Assembly: GCA_038380795.1 (NCBI GenBank)
Contig: CM076259.1
Location: forward strand, 24,968,977-25,032,976
Source of the DNA: Pyrocephalus nanus
Taxonomy: Eukaryota; Chordata; Aves; Passeriformes; Tyrannidae
Direction: 5' to 3'
DNA length: 64,000 nucleotides
Shown here in pieces: positions 1 to 13,600 of this stretch (position 1 is the stretch's first letter; each line of letters starts with the position of its first letter). Both the position numbers and the translations under genes were made by a program. The notes beneath the pieces were generated by a model. The model was not told where the DNA came from. It ran no database searches and saw nothing but the letters and a program-made list of their open reading frames with translations.

Positions 1-3000
1 AGATTGTTGCGTCTGTACTGAGAGCATGAGGTGACCCATTCACTTTTGTCTTTCTGTTCCTGGGACATTCCTAACAGGCTTTGTCTCCCTTTTCTCCTTG
101 TTTTACCCTGGCATAATTTCAGCACAGAAATCCCTCCAACCTCTGCTGAAGCAAAGAAGACAGAATAACCTCTGTGAAGAAAATTTATATTCTAATAACC
201 ACTGACAAGAAAACTTAAACCCTAAGAGTAGTCAAAGCAAATTTTTTTGAGAAGTAGTTCAAAAAGAAACAAAAAATTAAAAGCAAATATTTTCAGACAC
301 ATTTGTAGCAGGAAGCTTGTCAGAGAGCCTGGCAAGCTGAGAGTTGACTGTGGTGTTAAAAGGGCACCCAAGGAACACAAGCCCATAGCAGATGAGCACA
401 AGTCATCCTTTGCACCTCTGCTTGCTATGACATCAGGTGTTCAGGAAGGATCCCCTAGAAGAGCAAGTCTCTGTGGCTGACCTTCCCCAGGACCTGTTGC
501 AAAGAGAAGTGTCAGTCTATGAGGGTTTAGAATAGATTGGTAAAGAGAGTAGCAGCGTGTTGCCAGAACCAGGTGGCATAAGTGAGATGTGAAACCTGTC
601 ACTTCAGTTTACCCTGCAGAGGCAGCAGAGGCAACAAGAGCATTTTATAGACCTTCCTAAAGGACCTGAGGAGCCACAGATCTGGAAGGGTGACTCCCTT
701 ATGGGTGCAATACTACCAGCAAAGTCAGAGCTAACAGACCTCTGAAGGAATATAATGTGATTGCACAAGAGACACATGGCCTTTAGGAGGAAAGTTGTGG
801 CTATGGAGCTCCCAGAGCAAGTCAACGAGTGGGGAAAGGTATGCTGGTGAATGTGCTGAGTGGCCTTCGGAGACCCATTGGACAAGATCCCTTATTAAAG
901 ACTCTCTCTAAAGGGAAACTGAGCTGCAGGTAGATCAGAGGAAGGGATCCTCCAGTGGATTAATACCACTGAAGGGTGGAGGCGAATGCTCAGTTTTCAT
1001 GACAAAGGGAATTAACCAATTAAGGTTCATAGCATATTCTTTGGCACGATCACATGCATAACATATTCTCATATAATCTGAAAAAGATGGGAAATAGGAA
1101 GATGTCAGCATTTGCTTACTATATCCAGTTCTCTGATGACCAACAGAGGCCTAACTATGAGGTGATACAGAGGGATCTCTTGAGACATGAGCGTCTGCAT
1201 GATAAACAGCAATCATATAGCAAGTAACACACTTGCAGAAAACCAGCCCTGATTATACAGGTGAAACAGTGGGTTCTAAATTAGTTGTAATTAATTACTG
1301 CCTTCTAGGAAAGGGGGCCAGTTGTAGCAAATTGAGGAAGCATCAGCTCCAAAGGAAAAAGGCAAAAAGAAAGTTACAAACAGCTGGGAAATTACTAAGG
1401 AGAAGGACATATCATACCCTTACAGCAATGGAGAGCTACACTGTGCACCTCCACAGCGAATGTATGTGTAGTTCTGGTCATCCCATCACAGAAATGACAT
1501 GAACAACTGAAAAAGGCACAGGGAAACACAGCAGTGATGAATTGAGGTGTGGAATGACCTCTATTTCGTGAAGATTAAATACGTAAGAATTCTTTATCTT
1601 GTAAAGGAGGTGAGAGAAGAGAGATTTAGCAGAGTGTATAAAAAATTGAGAATGGTAAAGAAAGTGAATATCTTAGAGCTTGGCACTAATAATGCCAAGG
1701 TCGTGGGTTTGATCCCTGTATATGCCATTCAATTAAGAGTTGGACTCAGTGATCCTTGTGGGTTCCTTTCAACTCAGAATATTCTGCAATTTTCTCTCTA
1801 AAGATTACCTAAAGTATTAGTCATTGTTCCTCTTAACACAAGAGTTAGTAGGTGTCCAGAGAAATTATTAGGTAGCAGGTATAAACTCAACAAATAGGAA
1901 TGGTCTTTTGATGCAAAGCATAATTCAGCTGCTGAACTCATTACAATTAGGTACTTTCAGCATCAAAATAGAAATAAGGTAGAAACTGCCATAGAAATTG
2001 AAGAAATAACCATAAGATATACAATTTTTGACCCAGCAAGTCCTCTCATTGCTGATTGTCCAAACCCAGAGGTTATATCAGGTGAATGCATATTACGTAT
2101 TTAGGTATATTTATAGCTGGCTTTCAAGACACTTACCCTAAACTGTTCTCTGGGGGAAGAGCTTGGAGAAAGGAAACTCAGTGGAAAGGATTTGATCACA
2201 CCCACATGTACTGATTGCTGTGTTGTTGCTCTGGATACTTCTCTATGCTGGAGGGAGTGAGGTAACTGGGATTTTGTTCAGTAAGAGGGAGCAGAATTCA
2301 GCCCCCCACGTCGCTACACCACAATTGCAGAGAACTGGGAGTCCAACCCCAGCATTTTGCATGTGAAACAGGTATAAACCCAGAGGCCTCTTGCTGCAAG
2401 CAGAGGAGCTACCATGTAACTTGATTTTGTGCAACTGGGAGCAAAATCTGGGCTGAGACCTTGTAGTCACAGTGCCTGTCACCATGCCCAGATGGACACC
2501 CATCTGCTGGGCAGCCTTGGATGAGTCACCCCACCACGCTGAACACTGACTTCCTGACCTGCTCAGGAGATGATGAACTTTCCCACCACAGGCTGCAGCT
2601 GCCTGGAGAAGCCTCATCTGGGAGGCTGTGTATGGATTTCTCCTGGGCATCTGCTTCAGATCCTGTCTTGAGGCTGCAATGGAAGCTCAGCAAATCCCAG
2701 TTTTTGGGGGAAGTGGTAGTGAAGCCTGCCTGGGCACAGTAGTGGGGAGCCATTTTTGGAAGGGCTGTTTAAGGCATGACAAAGAACGTGGATACTGCTG
2801 ACCAGTAGTAGCTTTCCCCATTGATGTGACATGGCTCTTTTAGTGGGATGGAGAGGTGGCAGTGGGGTGTTGCACCACGGAAGAGGGTTAGTCCATGCCT
2901 GTGAAGGGAGAAAGTCTGCTGTGTGAGGGGGAGGAGGCCAGTGGTCCCCTATACCTTCCTGCAGAGTTGCCTACAGGGCACCAGCATGTGGCAGCTGCTG

Positions 3001-4540
3001 AGGTTGCTTAACTTTAGTCTATAGGTCTGATCATCTCCATGTCTCACTAATTCACATCTGTGGCTTTAGGTGCTTTACTGGTGGCAAGGCAGGAAGAAGT
3101 ACTTCTGCTCTGAGAGGCTCAGCATTAACTGCAAGGAACATATCACTGTCACCCCAGGGTTCCTCCCCTGCCATGGGGTGGGGTTTGGGATTTCAGGCAT
3201 TCAATTTTACAAGACTCCTTTTAATTCTCTTCTGAGCCTTGGCACTTGTAAAATACATGTCCCAGCTCCTTGATCCTACCAAGCAACACATAGCATCTTG
3301 AAATATGTAAGACTTGGGGGCATTCCATTGCAATTTTCTGCTAGTGGAGAGCTTGCCTTATTAGGCTAGCATTTAGCTGACTGTGCTTAATCAGCCTCCT
3401 GTTGCTGCTGCTTGACAGAAAGAGCTTGGAAAAAAAAGATGGAAAGGACTGAGGTCAAGAAGTCCTGGAGGTCAGCAAAGTGATTTGCAAGTGCATGGGA
3501 GATAGAGAAGCCTTTCATATTTCAGAAAAAGCAGAGATCTGTTTCCAGGTCTGGTGAGTTGTGGATTCCAAAGATGATGATCTGTCTCTAAACTCTCTGT
3601 GGGTGAACACAAACCTCCAGCTGAGACCAATTTGAGATTCCCCCTCTATATCAATGGCCCTGCTTTCCTCAAACTCTGGCCTGGTCCGTTGAATGTCTGC
3701 TGGGAAATGCAGTTGCAGGAGCAGCAGGTTAACTGTGCTGTTATCCTGCACGGTGTTTTTAGGGGTGTAAAAATACAGCACCTCATTGGTAGTTGTGCCC
3801 GTATATTTAACCTCACCTTTTACACAGGATCAGCCTCTCTAATGACTTCCAAAACATTGGTAGCTGAGTCCCTGAGCAACTGTGCAATAAACCTGATTGC
3901 AAAAAGCACGGAGCCTCCACAGCTCCTGCTGGGTTGATCAAACACTGTAGCTGCTCAGCACTGTTGCCACGTGAGGCTCAACACAGCCATGACAGCAGTG
4001 GCTGCCTCTCTGTGCCCTTTGTCAGCCGGAGTCCCTTAGTCCATCGCAGTTCCTCCGAGCTCGGTCTAACCTCAGAGCCTGCCTCCAAGTATATCTGACA
4101 TTAGGAGAGGAATATAGCCATTAATGAAGCTGCTTTGGAGAAGGATGGGACTGGACAGATTTGGATTTGACTTGAGAGGCCTTGGAGAACATTATCTTCT
4201 ATACAGACCTAAATTAAAAGCATGGGCAAGTAGGGCAAGGTTTCCACTCTCCACTACTTTCAAGCATCCCAGCTTGTTTTGAAGGAGGACTAACTAGGGA
4301 GGGGGAGAAGGCTGTGTTGTCACAGCCCCATTGTAGTGAGCTCTGATTGCTGTAGAGATACTTGCACCTCTGGGAGCAGCAAAAAAACAACCACAATCTC
4401 AAACCGAGGTCAGCAAATCATGAAAAAGGTGGTCATCATGCTATTTTTTTTCTGAGAGAGTTGCCCTAGAGAGGCAAGGTTGCGATGACAGACACCTTTA
4501 CCCACTTTCCTTGTCCAGGAGCATCCTGTACGCTACATAC
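1..4540 (-). other. CASQ2: CASQ2 intron 6 (partial)
   Basis: This non-coding sequence lies to the 3' side of exon 6. The only repeat I recognise is the SINE at 1654-1797. Open frames here are short, lack flanking splice signals that join to CASQ2, and show no family similarity. Nothing else is supported. Confidence 0.8.
1654..1797 (+). mobile_element. tRNA-Ile-derived SINE with CR1-like tail (TguSINE1-type)
   Basis: The left part resembles a degenerate tRNA-Ile: TTAGAGC, then an anticodon-arm-like segment, then a B-box-like GGGTTTGATCCC at 1705-1715. The right part is a CR1-type 3' end (GTTGGACTCAGTGATCCTTG, then CTCAGAATATTCT). This head-and-tail arrangement is that of TguSINE1, which I recall as specific to passerine birds. 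The first ~20 bases of the tRNA head are strongly eroded, so this is an old, inactive copy. Confidence 0.8.
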
Positions 4541-4671
4541 CTTCTGTGCTCTCTCACAAATTCAACCAGCTCCTCTTCTGTGTAGGGCTTATCAGGGATG
4601 TGAACAGGCTCATCCATAAACGGTTCATAGAAGTCCACCTCATTCATCTTCAGACCTAGCTTTTTGGCAAC
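4541..4671 (-). CDS. CASQ2: CASQ2 coding exon 6 (last coding exon in the window)
   Basis: A 131-bp exon with acceptor TAACAG and donor AAG|GTATGT (phase 0 in, phase 2 out). It encodes [20 protein letters not shown] followed by [19 protein letters not shown] and REHR, the end of domain II. The next exon (beginning near the conserved TLR-LRPE segment) was searched for on the minus strand of 1-4540 and not seen, so intron 6 is at least 4.5 kb. Confidence 0.95.
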
Positions 4672-7600
4672 CTGTTACAGTGCAGATAGTCAGAGGTGAG
4701 GGAGCCTGATGTGCCTCTTTGCCTACCCAGAGTCTCTCCTAGTGTCAGAGCTGAGATCAAGGTGCTTGTTCTCCCTCAGAGTGTGCACTCCTAGGGGTAG
4801 CCCGCAAAACAGAATGGATCTTTCCTTGGTTAAAACCCCACTGATGCTCTCCCCGCTACTGGTGTCAAGCACTGGAGTAGAGTCAAGGTCCCGCAGATCT
4901 AGTGGAGCTGGTTTCCAAACCCACATCAGGACCTCCCTCCATGTTGCAGAAATGGCCTTTTATCTTGTGACAGAGCCAAATCCCAACGTGGACACTGATA
5001 CCACAAAATACAGGAACACTGAGAATGAGAAGCTGGAGCCAGATAATAAATCTGGGAACATCCTGAGCTCTCAGAAAACAGGTGGTGGCATCTGTGAGCT
5101 CCCATTTAGGTCTGTAAGTACTTACCCCTTTGTCAAAAGTAGCAAAGAACTTGATGTACGGCTGGAATTGTTCGGCAGCTTCTTCAAATGCCTTGAAATC
5201 TGGAAGGAGAAAAGGGGAATGAAGAAGATATTTCACAGAAAGCTGACCACACTTTGATCAGCACAGAAGGCACCAGGGAAGAACAAATGTAAATTATTGC
5301 AAATTCCCATAGATGACAACCCTATGTTTCTCCCACTCTTCCAGCATTTACACAGAAGGACCATTTCAAGTGGAGCAAAACGCTGTGCAGCTCCACAGTG
5401 CTCAGGAAAACTGCAGATCCCAGCATGCCACACTTAACTGTGGCTGAAATCATCAGCCCTGTGAAGCAGGTCCAGTGGTAGTTCAGCCTGGGAAATACAT
5501 GGAATTGCTCCAGCATTAATGACTGCCGCCATTCCCTAAGCAGTCACCAAGCATTATTAGGCATGCTTCTCCTGCTGCAGGAGGAGGGGAAACAAAGTAC
5601 AGGAACAAGGGATGTTTTAACTGTTACTGCTGAGAGCACAGTGTTTGGGTTCCAGCCTGGCAGGAGATTTTTACAACAGGCTTTTCTCTTCTCTTCAAAG
5701 TACTTATCACTGAAGTTCCTTACCCAGTGTAACTGTAACCTCAGCTGATTTTGGGTGAGGTAAACTTACTTTACTTCAGGGGCGCTGGATTATGGCCCTC
5801 TTCTCTTACCAGCAGATACCTTGCAGAAGGGTCACAGCTGTTCGTGTAGGAATAGGCTCCTGCATAACACCAGCAGAAACTTGTCTGCAACCCCATCTCA
5901 TCCTCCATCAATGTTCACACTGTCACACCCTGCCATATACTCCTAATACCCTTAATTTTCATGCAGAACAACCAGTGCCCAGCCCCCTGAGCCCCCAGCC
6001 AGGCTCTAAGCCCCACAGGAACATATTAATCTTACGTTCAGAGTCTTCTCCTTTGAAGTAGCCGATGAGTTTGATTTCATCATCAATCTGGTCAAAGGCC
6101 TGAAGCTCCAGCTTGCTGTTTATGACCTCCACGGGGTCTTCTAGCAACTGCCATGACAAATGCATGTGATAAAGCAGTGATTTGCAGCACCAACCTATGC
6201 CTGGCAGGGAGTGTCACAAGCAGCCTAAGTGAGGAGAAAGGGGTCACCCAATTTCTTCACTGTTGGAAACCCTAATTAGTGCTCTCTGCCTTAATGTGAG
6301 GAACCGAGAGATGCAGGTCACCTTCAAAGGGAGATGTTAGTGTGTTCCCTGCATAGGTGAAAGCGTCCAGAGGGAGGCTGATAGAGGACAGGGTAACCCA
6401 AATGGATGCTGAGGGACCTGCTGTGATGAGACACGAGGGGCAGCAATTGCAGCTGGCTTTAGGGAGGATGAGAAGAAGGAAGAGCAATTGAAAGGAGCTG
6501 GTATGAACACTATGAGCTTCTGTAAGTGATACATACATACCTATATCTATATATACTTGTTTTCAAGTGTTATTTGGTGGAATAGTTCATTGCAAAGAAC
6601 TTGCTTTTGAAAAACATTAAAACCAGCACACTAGAGGGTGGCCAAACAAAGGTTTGGAACAGTGGAAAGTCTGGATGTGAATTTTCCTGGCTGCTCCTCC
6701 TATGAAGAATGGTTTAAACACAGGCTTTGGCCCCACACACATCACAGTGTTGATAAGGAATTTGGAAGACCTATCTGGCACTTTAACCTTCCATTGATTC
6801 AAACTTTGTTTCTGTTTTCTTAACTAGTCACTTCTGGTGAAAAGATTCAGCCTGACTATTTTGCCCAATAATACTGGTGTAAATCAGGTGTATTTTCACT
6901 AGATGGAAAGAAAAATAGGCAGGCCATTGTACAGCCTACAGAGGAGAGAACTTCTGGGTTTCTTTTTCATTTCAGATCAGGCTGCTGAGGCACCATTTGC
7001 TTGGTTTTATTTCCCTGCTTTACCTGCTATTACCCTGCCAGGTATTTTCTCTCTTGAGTGAAAAATGCCCAAATAGAAATGCTTGGTCTCTTCTTTTTCA
7101 CAGAGCATGATTTTTCAGCATCAAACCACAAGGCATAGCAAGCAAAACCTCATCAAGCACGTTACACTGCACTCCCTTTGAGAAGTGCTCTGACATGAGG
7201 CTGTGCCTCTGCTACCCCCACAGTAGTATGTGCAGTTTCCTGCTGCCGTAGTGGCCTGAGCCATGGGAACAAGGGATCCCACTGCTGTGGGGTCATGGCA
7301 AAGCCTTGCCCTCCTTAGTGGGGCAGATGCCTATTTCTGTCCCTGAATCCACTAGCATGTGTTTTGTCCACAACACCTGATGCACACAGCTACAGACATT
7401 GTCACAGGAGAGCTGAGGTTCTAGGCATCTGTTTCTCTTCCCTGGCCATGCTTCTCCTCACCAGTAGTCCTGCACCACAGGGGACCATGTAGGCAACCTG
7501 CCACCCTGGGAAACAAACACTGCCAGCTCCACTGCTTGCCTTACCTCCCTTATCTGCATTACTGCATGGCTGCATATAAAGGAGTTTCATTTCAAAGGAA

Positions 7601-10600
7601 AGCCAAACCACCACAAAAAGTTTTCATTACAGAGCAAAGACTTTGGTTTTGGACTGTTGCCTCTCCTAAGAATAAAACATAAATAAAGAGAAGTGCAACG
7701 TACTGATAGGGGATTCAGCACCTCTTTTGCATTTAGGCACAGAGCTGAGTACATCATTGTGCCCGTGCACAAAATGACCCAAGGGCATTTAGTCCTAGAG
7801 TCTTGACCTTCTTTCACTCATGGCAGTGCAATTTGGGAAGTTGCCTGAAGAGACATTATGTTGTATGTGTCTAGAAAGGGGAAAATAGTTTGCAGCATAA
7901 GGCTTTTTCAGTGCACTAAGCTCTTTTTAGTTACTCTATAAGAATCCTACTTCTTGGATATTCTTTTTTTGAAAATCACTCTTCTTTAAAAAAAAATAGC
8001 GTGGAAGACTTTGCAAATGGTAAAGTGTTTGCACACCAGCTTGCTAACTGAGGTGGGTGATCAGCAGTCAGTTATGTGGGATTGTTGCTGACTTCCATTC
8101 AAATACTCCATAAACAAGAAAGAGGGCATAATGTCTCCAAGATATAAGAGGCTGGTAGCATATAAAGATACCATCTTCCCTGTGAACTCGTGGTCAGACA
8201 AGTACTGGGGAAAATGGCAAATGCCACCTCTATCAATGAGCAGCAAACAGATGGCATTTCAAACAAAGATACACTTGTGTTTTTTAGCAAACTCAGTATT
8301 TGCAAGGTCTTCTCTGAGAGGCTTTATCTAGCTCTGAGCTTATCTGTGCTTACATCCAAGAGGAATTCCACCAAGACATCTGTGGCCAGTTCCCCATCAA
8401 ATTCGATCAACCTCTCATCCTTAAAGACATAGAGACTTCCCTCTTCAAGCAAGCCTGAAAGAAGGAGACAGGAAACATAATGTGGTTAACATGTCACTAA
8501 AAGCATTTTTACTGTAGAGTATCTTGCCTGTTATTCCAGCAATGCTGTCTGGGAAAATGCAACTGCCAGTTCACTATGTTGGTCTACTTAGAAACAACCT
8601 GAGCAATCTCCTGACTGATGGAACAGGAACAGACGTCAGCCAGAACTGTGGCTAACTTCTTCCCAAATGTTGAATTTTTCATTCAGGTCACAGTTTGGCC
8701 TCATCTGGAAAAATTCTGTACCAGTAACTTGTTTTATCTTGGCTATCTATCTTACAGTAAATACTGGGCTCTAATCGACAGCTCAGATTTTAACAGCCTG
8801 TCACTATGGAATGGATTTTCTTGAGGGTTGTGCTCACTGTCTGGAGAAGGCTGGACTACATCAGCAATGATCTGAAAGTGAGCTTCAAACTGTCTGAGGT
8901 TTATCTGGCCTTGGCAAAAGGGTTAGAAACCAATGGGAGAGATATCACAGACAGCAGGGGCCTATGTGAATGCAATATCACTGCACTGAGGACTGAGTGC
9001 CACTGCACTTCACTGGAGGCTCCAAAATCAGCAGCATTGGCCTCCTGTAATGCAGGACAGTAGGGTACCACAGGCCAAGGTGGTTGGTAGTTTGTTCCTT
9101 CTTAGAGGAGCAGAAGATCTTGACTTTAGTTGAGCTCCCACTACCACACACAGCCTCTAATTTAGGCTGTGGCTCCCCCTTTTGTTGACAGGGGTCACCC
9201 TGCCGTGGGACTGGTGACATTTGGGGACCTATGTTATTTCCCTGTGTGTTCTGGTTCTGCACCACTGTGTCAGTCATGTCTCTGTGTAGGAAGAGCATGA
9301 AGTTACTCCATGGCATCTCTTTCCTGTTCATGCACAGTGAGCTGTGAGCTTACATCTTGTCATCATTACAGCATGAGTTGCCTTTCTCTTTCACTTGATT
9401 TGGTTTGGTTTTGGTACTCTCAGACAGGAAGGTTTTTACTGAAAGGGTCTTTCTGGGTTCATCCCTCTCATCTGCACCCTTTCCCTCCACTTGATCCTGT
9501 CCTTGGTGAGGTGGGCAGGTGGTCAGTGTGCAAGTGCCATCAACATCCTTCCCATCCTGGTAACAAGGATTTGGCTGCCCTCTATGGGGCTGGTTGTTGG
9601 ACATCAGTTCCACGCTCTCTCCAAGCTATTCCAGAAATATCAGACATGTTACTCACCTAATTTTTTGGCAAGTTTGGCATCCTTCTTGGAGTCCACCATC
9701 CCAAAACCGATGCTTCTGGGCTCCAGGACCTGAGCTGCCAGCTGTGGGAGGAACCAGAGAGCCCAACATTAGCAGCATTGACACTACAGGGTAGCTAAAG
9801 GGCATCACGCCCCGCTAGCATGGCATGACAGACACAAGTGACCCATATTCTGCTTTTGAATAGCACCAGTGAGTGGGATGTGTCACATGCTGCCTCTCTG
9901 CTGAGATAACCAGAGGTCACAAGGGTTGGGTTTCTTCCCATTGTGTTGCAGCAGGGATTTGCTGGCACTGCCACATGCTGCTCACAGTTGTTTGAGACTG
10001 GCATTGGGAGAGGGCTCCTGATTGAACCAGGGACTCTAAAGCAGTGGGCATGGCTGGAAAAGAGACCTGTGTTGCTGACACAAAGCAAAAGCTGTTTCCT
10101 CCTTGGTGCCTTAGTGGCCTCCTTCAGGGGAGTGCAATGTGTGGGCACTACCAACATTTTAACTCTTGAAGTGCAGGTTGCCGGGCAGCAGTGGATGCAA
10201 ACTGGATGGGATGCAGAATAGTGCAGCATCATGTTTCTTTCATGCATGCAATGGGATGGCCAAAGTAGGCTTGCTTTCCTATGAAATAATTGAAGTCATG
10301 TCTCCTATCCAGGCTTCAGTAACACCCCACATCCTGGGCCCCTCTTTTTGCTAAAGAAATGCATCTAATCCCAGTCATGCTGGTGTTCACCTCTCACAGC
10401 TTCTCAAAACCACTGCCCCCTGTTCCCACCATTTTTGACGAAGGGGCCTCTTGAAGATATCGAGTTCCTGCCTGTTTTGTGAAAATAGATATGTGAGGAA
10501 AGGAGAGAAGCTCTGCAAGGGCCCCATGGTGGGAGCAGCCTCGGGTGAGACCCTGTGAATTCCAGATAGGCTCCTAGAGATGCACTGACCCTGGAAAATG

Positions 10601-13600
10601 GGTCCACTTACGCACCAGGTGACTGACAGCCCCACTGCAAGCAGGCTACAGACCATACAAGGCGATGATGATGCTCTGAGATCACCAAGCAGCTGTAAGA
10701 GCTTCTTCCTCCTCCCTCTCCCTTCCTGCTCTATGAGTGCCTCTGATGCTGATGGTCTTCTTGCTGTTCCCTCTCCCAACCCCACCAGATGGTAGGGGAT
10801 GATGGAGATGAGGGGTCAGGGGCCTCTGGGATAGGAATGTCCTTATTAGGGCACAGCTGCCAGTGCTTGGCGGCAGGAGAGGGGCAGAAGAAAAGCCATG
10901 GCCAGAGAGATAGAGGGCTGATTTATGAGGAAGCCCCCCTGGCCGACCCATTTTAGTGCCCTCCCCTAGACTCAAAGCCAGTTTGAATGTCACCCAGCAG
11001 CGCTGCCACCGCAGCCGTGCGGCCCCTCGGCTCCCCTGCTATAAATAGCTCTGCCTGTGCCCGGCCACTGCGGGAGTGAGCAGCAATTAAAGGCGTCGGG
11101 AGTCAAAAGTGGTGGGGCAGCTACCTCGCCTATGCAATGGGGTGTCACGGGGCCAGCCAGCTCCCTGTGCTGTCAGCACCCAGCCTGTCTCCAAAATTCT
11201 GGAGGATAGTGGCAGATACCCTGGTGATCAGGGCTCAGGGACCTTGCTTGAGCAAAGGGGAGCGATGAAGAATGTGATTGTTTCCTCCCTTCCAACAAAT
11301 ACGCATCCCCAGGCCTGTCTCAAAGCTCTCCAGGAGGACATAGTCTCCACCAACCCCCACAGCATCGCTGCAGCCTTGATCCCCCTACAGCTGCCTGCCC
11401 TGTTGTCCTTAGGGGGACACCGTGTGAAACAAAAGGAGTGCTTCTGTTACACAGGAAACAGGCATCTCAATGCTCTTTCCTTGCTCTTTGCCAGTGCTTT
11501 AAAACAAAAGTAAGGCTGCATGTTCGGGGCTTGTGCGATGGACATTGCGTGAATGGGGGCAGAGCACTGATTTGTGTTTGCATATCCATCGATGAGGCAT
11601 CTGAGCACTGGTTTGACTGGTCTGGCATCCCATCTCCTGGCTCAGGCCACAGCTGTACATCTCAGAGCCCTGAGAGCAGTTGGTACCCATATTGCAGTGA
11701 GAGATGGACAGCTCTTGTGAGCTCTCTGGACATCTCCAATCGAGCAGTGGTGAGAGAAGATCCCCCATTATGGGGATCTGTCTTTTCTGGACAAAGGGAT
11801 GGAGCCTGTAGGATCATCAGCTTTCTGGGACGTTGTCAGCATGCTTGTTGGCAGTTGTGCATACTCGGCAAGAGATTTCTCAGAGTCAATGCTTGAAGCT
11901 CTGGCTGCTCTTTAGCCAGAGGTAAAACACAGAAAGCCCAAGGGAAGAAGACTTGTTCAGTCATGTCCACTCCAGTTAATAATTGATCTAGCTACTTAAA
12001 GTAATGTCAGCCATGTGCCAGACAAAGTCAGGGTAGTTTAAGCCCAATAATTCTCAACTCCTGCATACAGGAGATGGTTAGGGTTTCTTATGGGTGTTTG
12101 AAGAAGGTCAGAAATGTGCAGAAAAGCTGCAACACCTGCTACAGACAAGTGGTTGGGTTGATTGCAGGAGAGGAGGCATTAATCAGAACTCGTGTCAGTA
12201 TGTAGCTCATACAAGGTAGGTCTTTGGAGAGGTGTGGGTGTAGCCATGTAGCTGTGAGCATGGGATCTTGCTGGGAAAGAGTAAATGTGTCAAGAAAACA
12301 TGGGTAATGTGATGAAAGCCTCTTCGTATGAGATTGTGAGAGTGCTCAGTAGTCAAAAATGGCCACAGTAATTCTGGAGGTGTGCCCGTTGGTGTGGCAG
12401 GGCTTTGTGTGACTGTGTCCAGCAAGACTGTCTCTTGGAGGTGTGTGTATTGTGGAGATGAATGTTTAGAGATGTCTCTCTGAAGAGGCTCATCCCGAGA
12501 GAAGATGTGCAACAATGTGTGTATACAGGAGCATGAGTGTGTACAGGGTGTGTGTGTGCCTGGGGGTTATGTTTGCATGAGGCGACAGAGCTGGGAGCCA
12601 AGCAGGCAGCCTGGCTCCTCTGCTGAGACCTTCATGCTAATGAAACAATGAGGAGAGCAGTACAGTCTGTGCTCATCCTCAGAGCAGTGTGTCACAACAG
12701 GGAACTCTTTGTGTAACATGAGACTTTAGCTCTTTCTACTGTGGCAGTGCCGGGGGTCAGGAGACCTTTGCAGAGTGTCAGTACCTACATGGTGGCTTTT
12801 GAAAGTGCAAGCTATGCGAGGCCTTGCTTTCCCTGCTTTCCACTGCAGCATGTGAGTCTGACCAGTGCATAGGTGAAGATATGTTCCCACACCTATACTT
12901 CAACCCCATAAGGCAGCAAAACATGGAGTATGCCAGAGGCTCAGCAGTTTGGCTAGTTGCCCCCTACTCATTACAGTATCAAGCATTTATATATCCCCTT
13001 ACAGTATTTTCTGATTCCATAATGCTAGTGGGATTTGAATGCAGATAATGTTTCTAATCTTGACAATCCTCTTGGCTCAGGACCTTGGGTCAGAGGCAAC
13101 TGTAATCTAAGAACACAGCCCCTCCTCCTCCCACTCCTCCTCCGCATGCCTTTAAATTCGTACTGCTTGAAGTCTTGGCCAGCCAGAGGCCTTGCCTTTG
13201 TGTCAGCTTCTATAGTGAGTAATTTAGCTTCAACAACTGCACAGGGAGATGGAGAGTAGAAACTGCCCTGCAAGAACTAGATCTTACCGATCATGCAATC
13301 CCTGAGACAGAGCAGGAGCTTTGGGCAAGCAGAGTTGGCTGAGAGGATGAGCAAAGAGCCCAGTATCTTGTAAGCTCACATCTCATGCACATTTTACATC
13401 CATCCTCTCATGTGCATGAAGCCTTTGCAATGTATACTTTCTAACCACAGGATCACAAGCTGTGTCCTGTGCAGCCTTGGGAAAAAGAGGTGTGAGTTTG
13501 GGAGCATACTCCTTTCTCCCACATCCCTCAGGTAATAGGCATACTTGAATTTAGGTAAGCGTGAGGGAGTGCACGACTGTCTGGGATGTGCGAGAGGTGC

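Noticed and set aside
1683..1730. A functional tRNA-Ile gene
   Set aside because: The 5' half and acceptor stem are degenerate and the element continues into a CR1-like tail, so it is a SINE relic.
1..4500. CASQ2 exons 7 to 11
   Set aside because: I searched the minus strand for the conserved segments of domain III and the acidic tail and found none, so they are taken to lie outside the window.
4709..5257. 182-codon plus-strand frame
   Set aside because: It is antisense to CASQ2 exon 5 and its introns; the minus strand carries the conserved protein.
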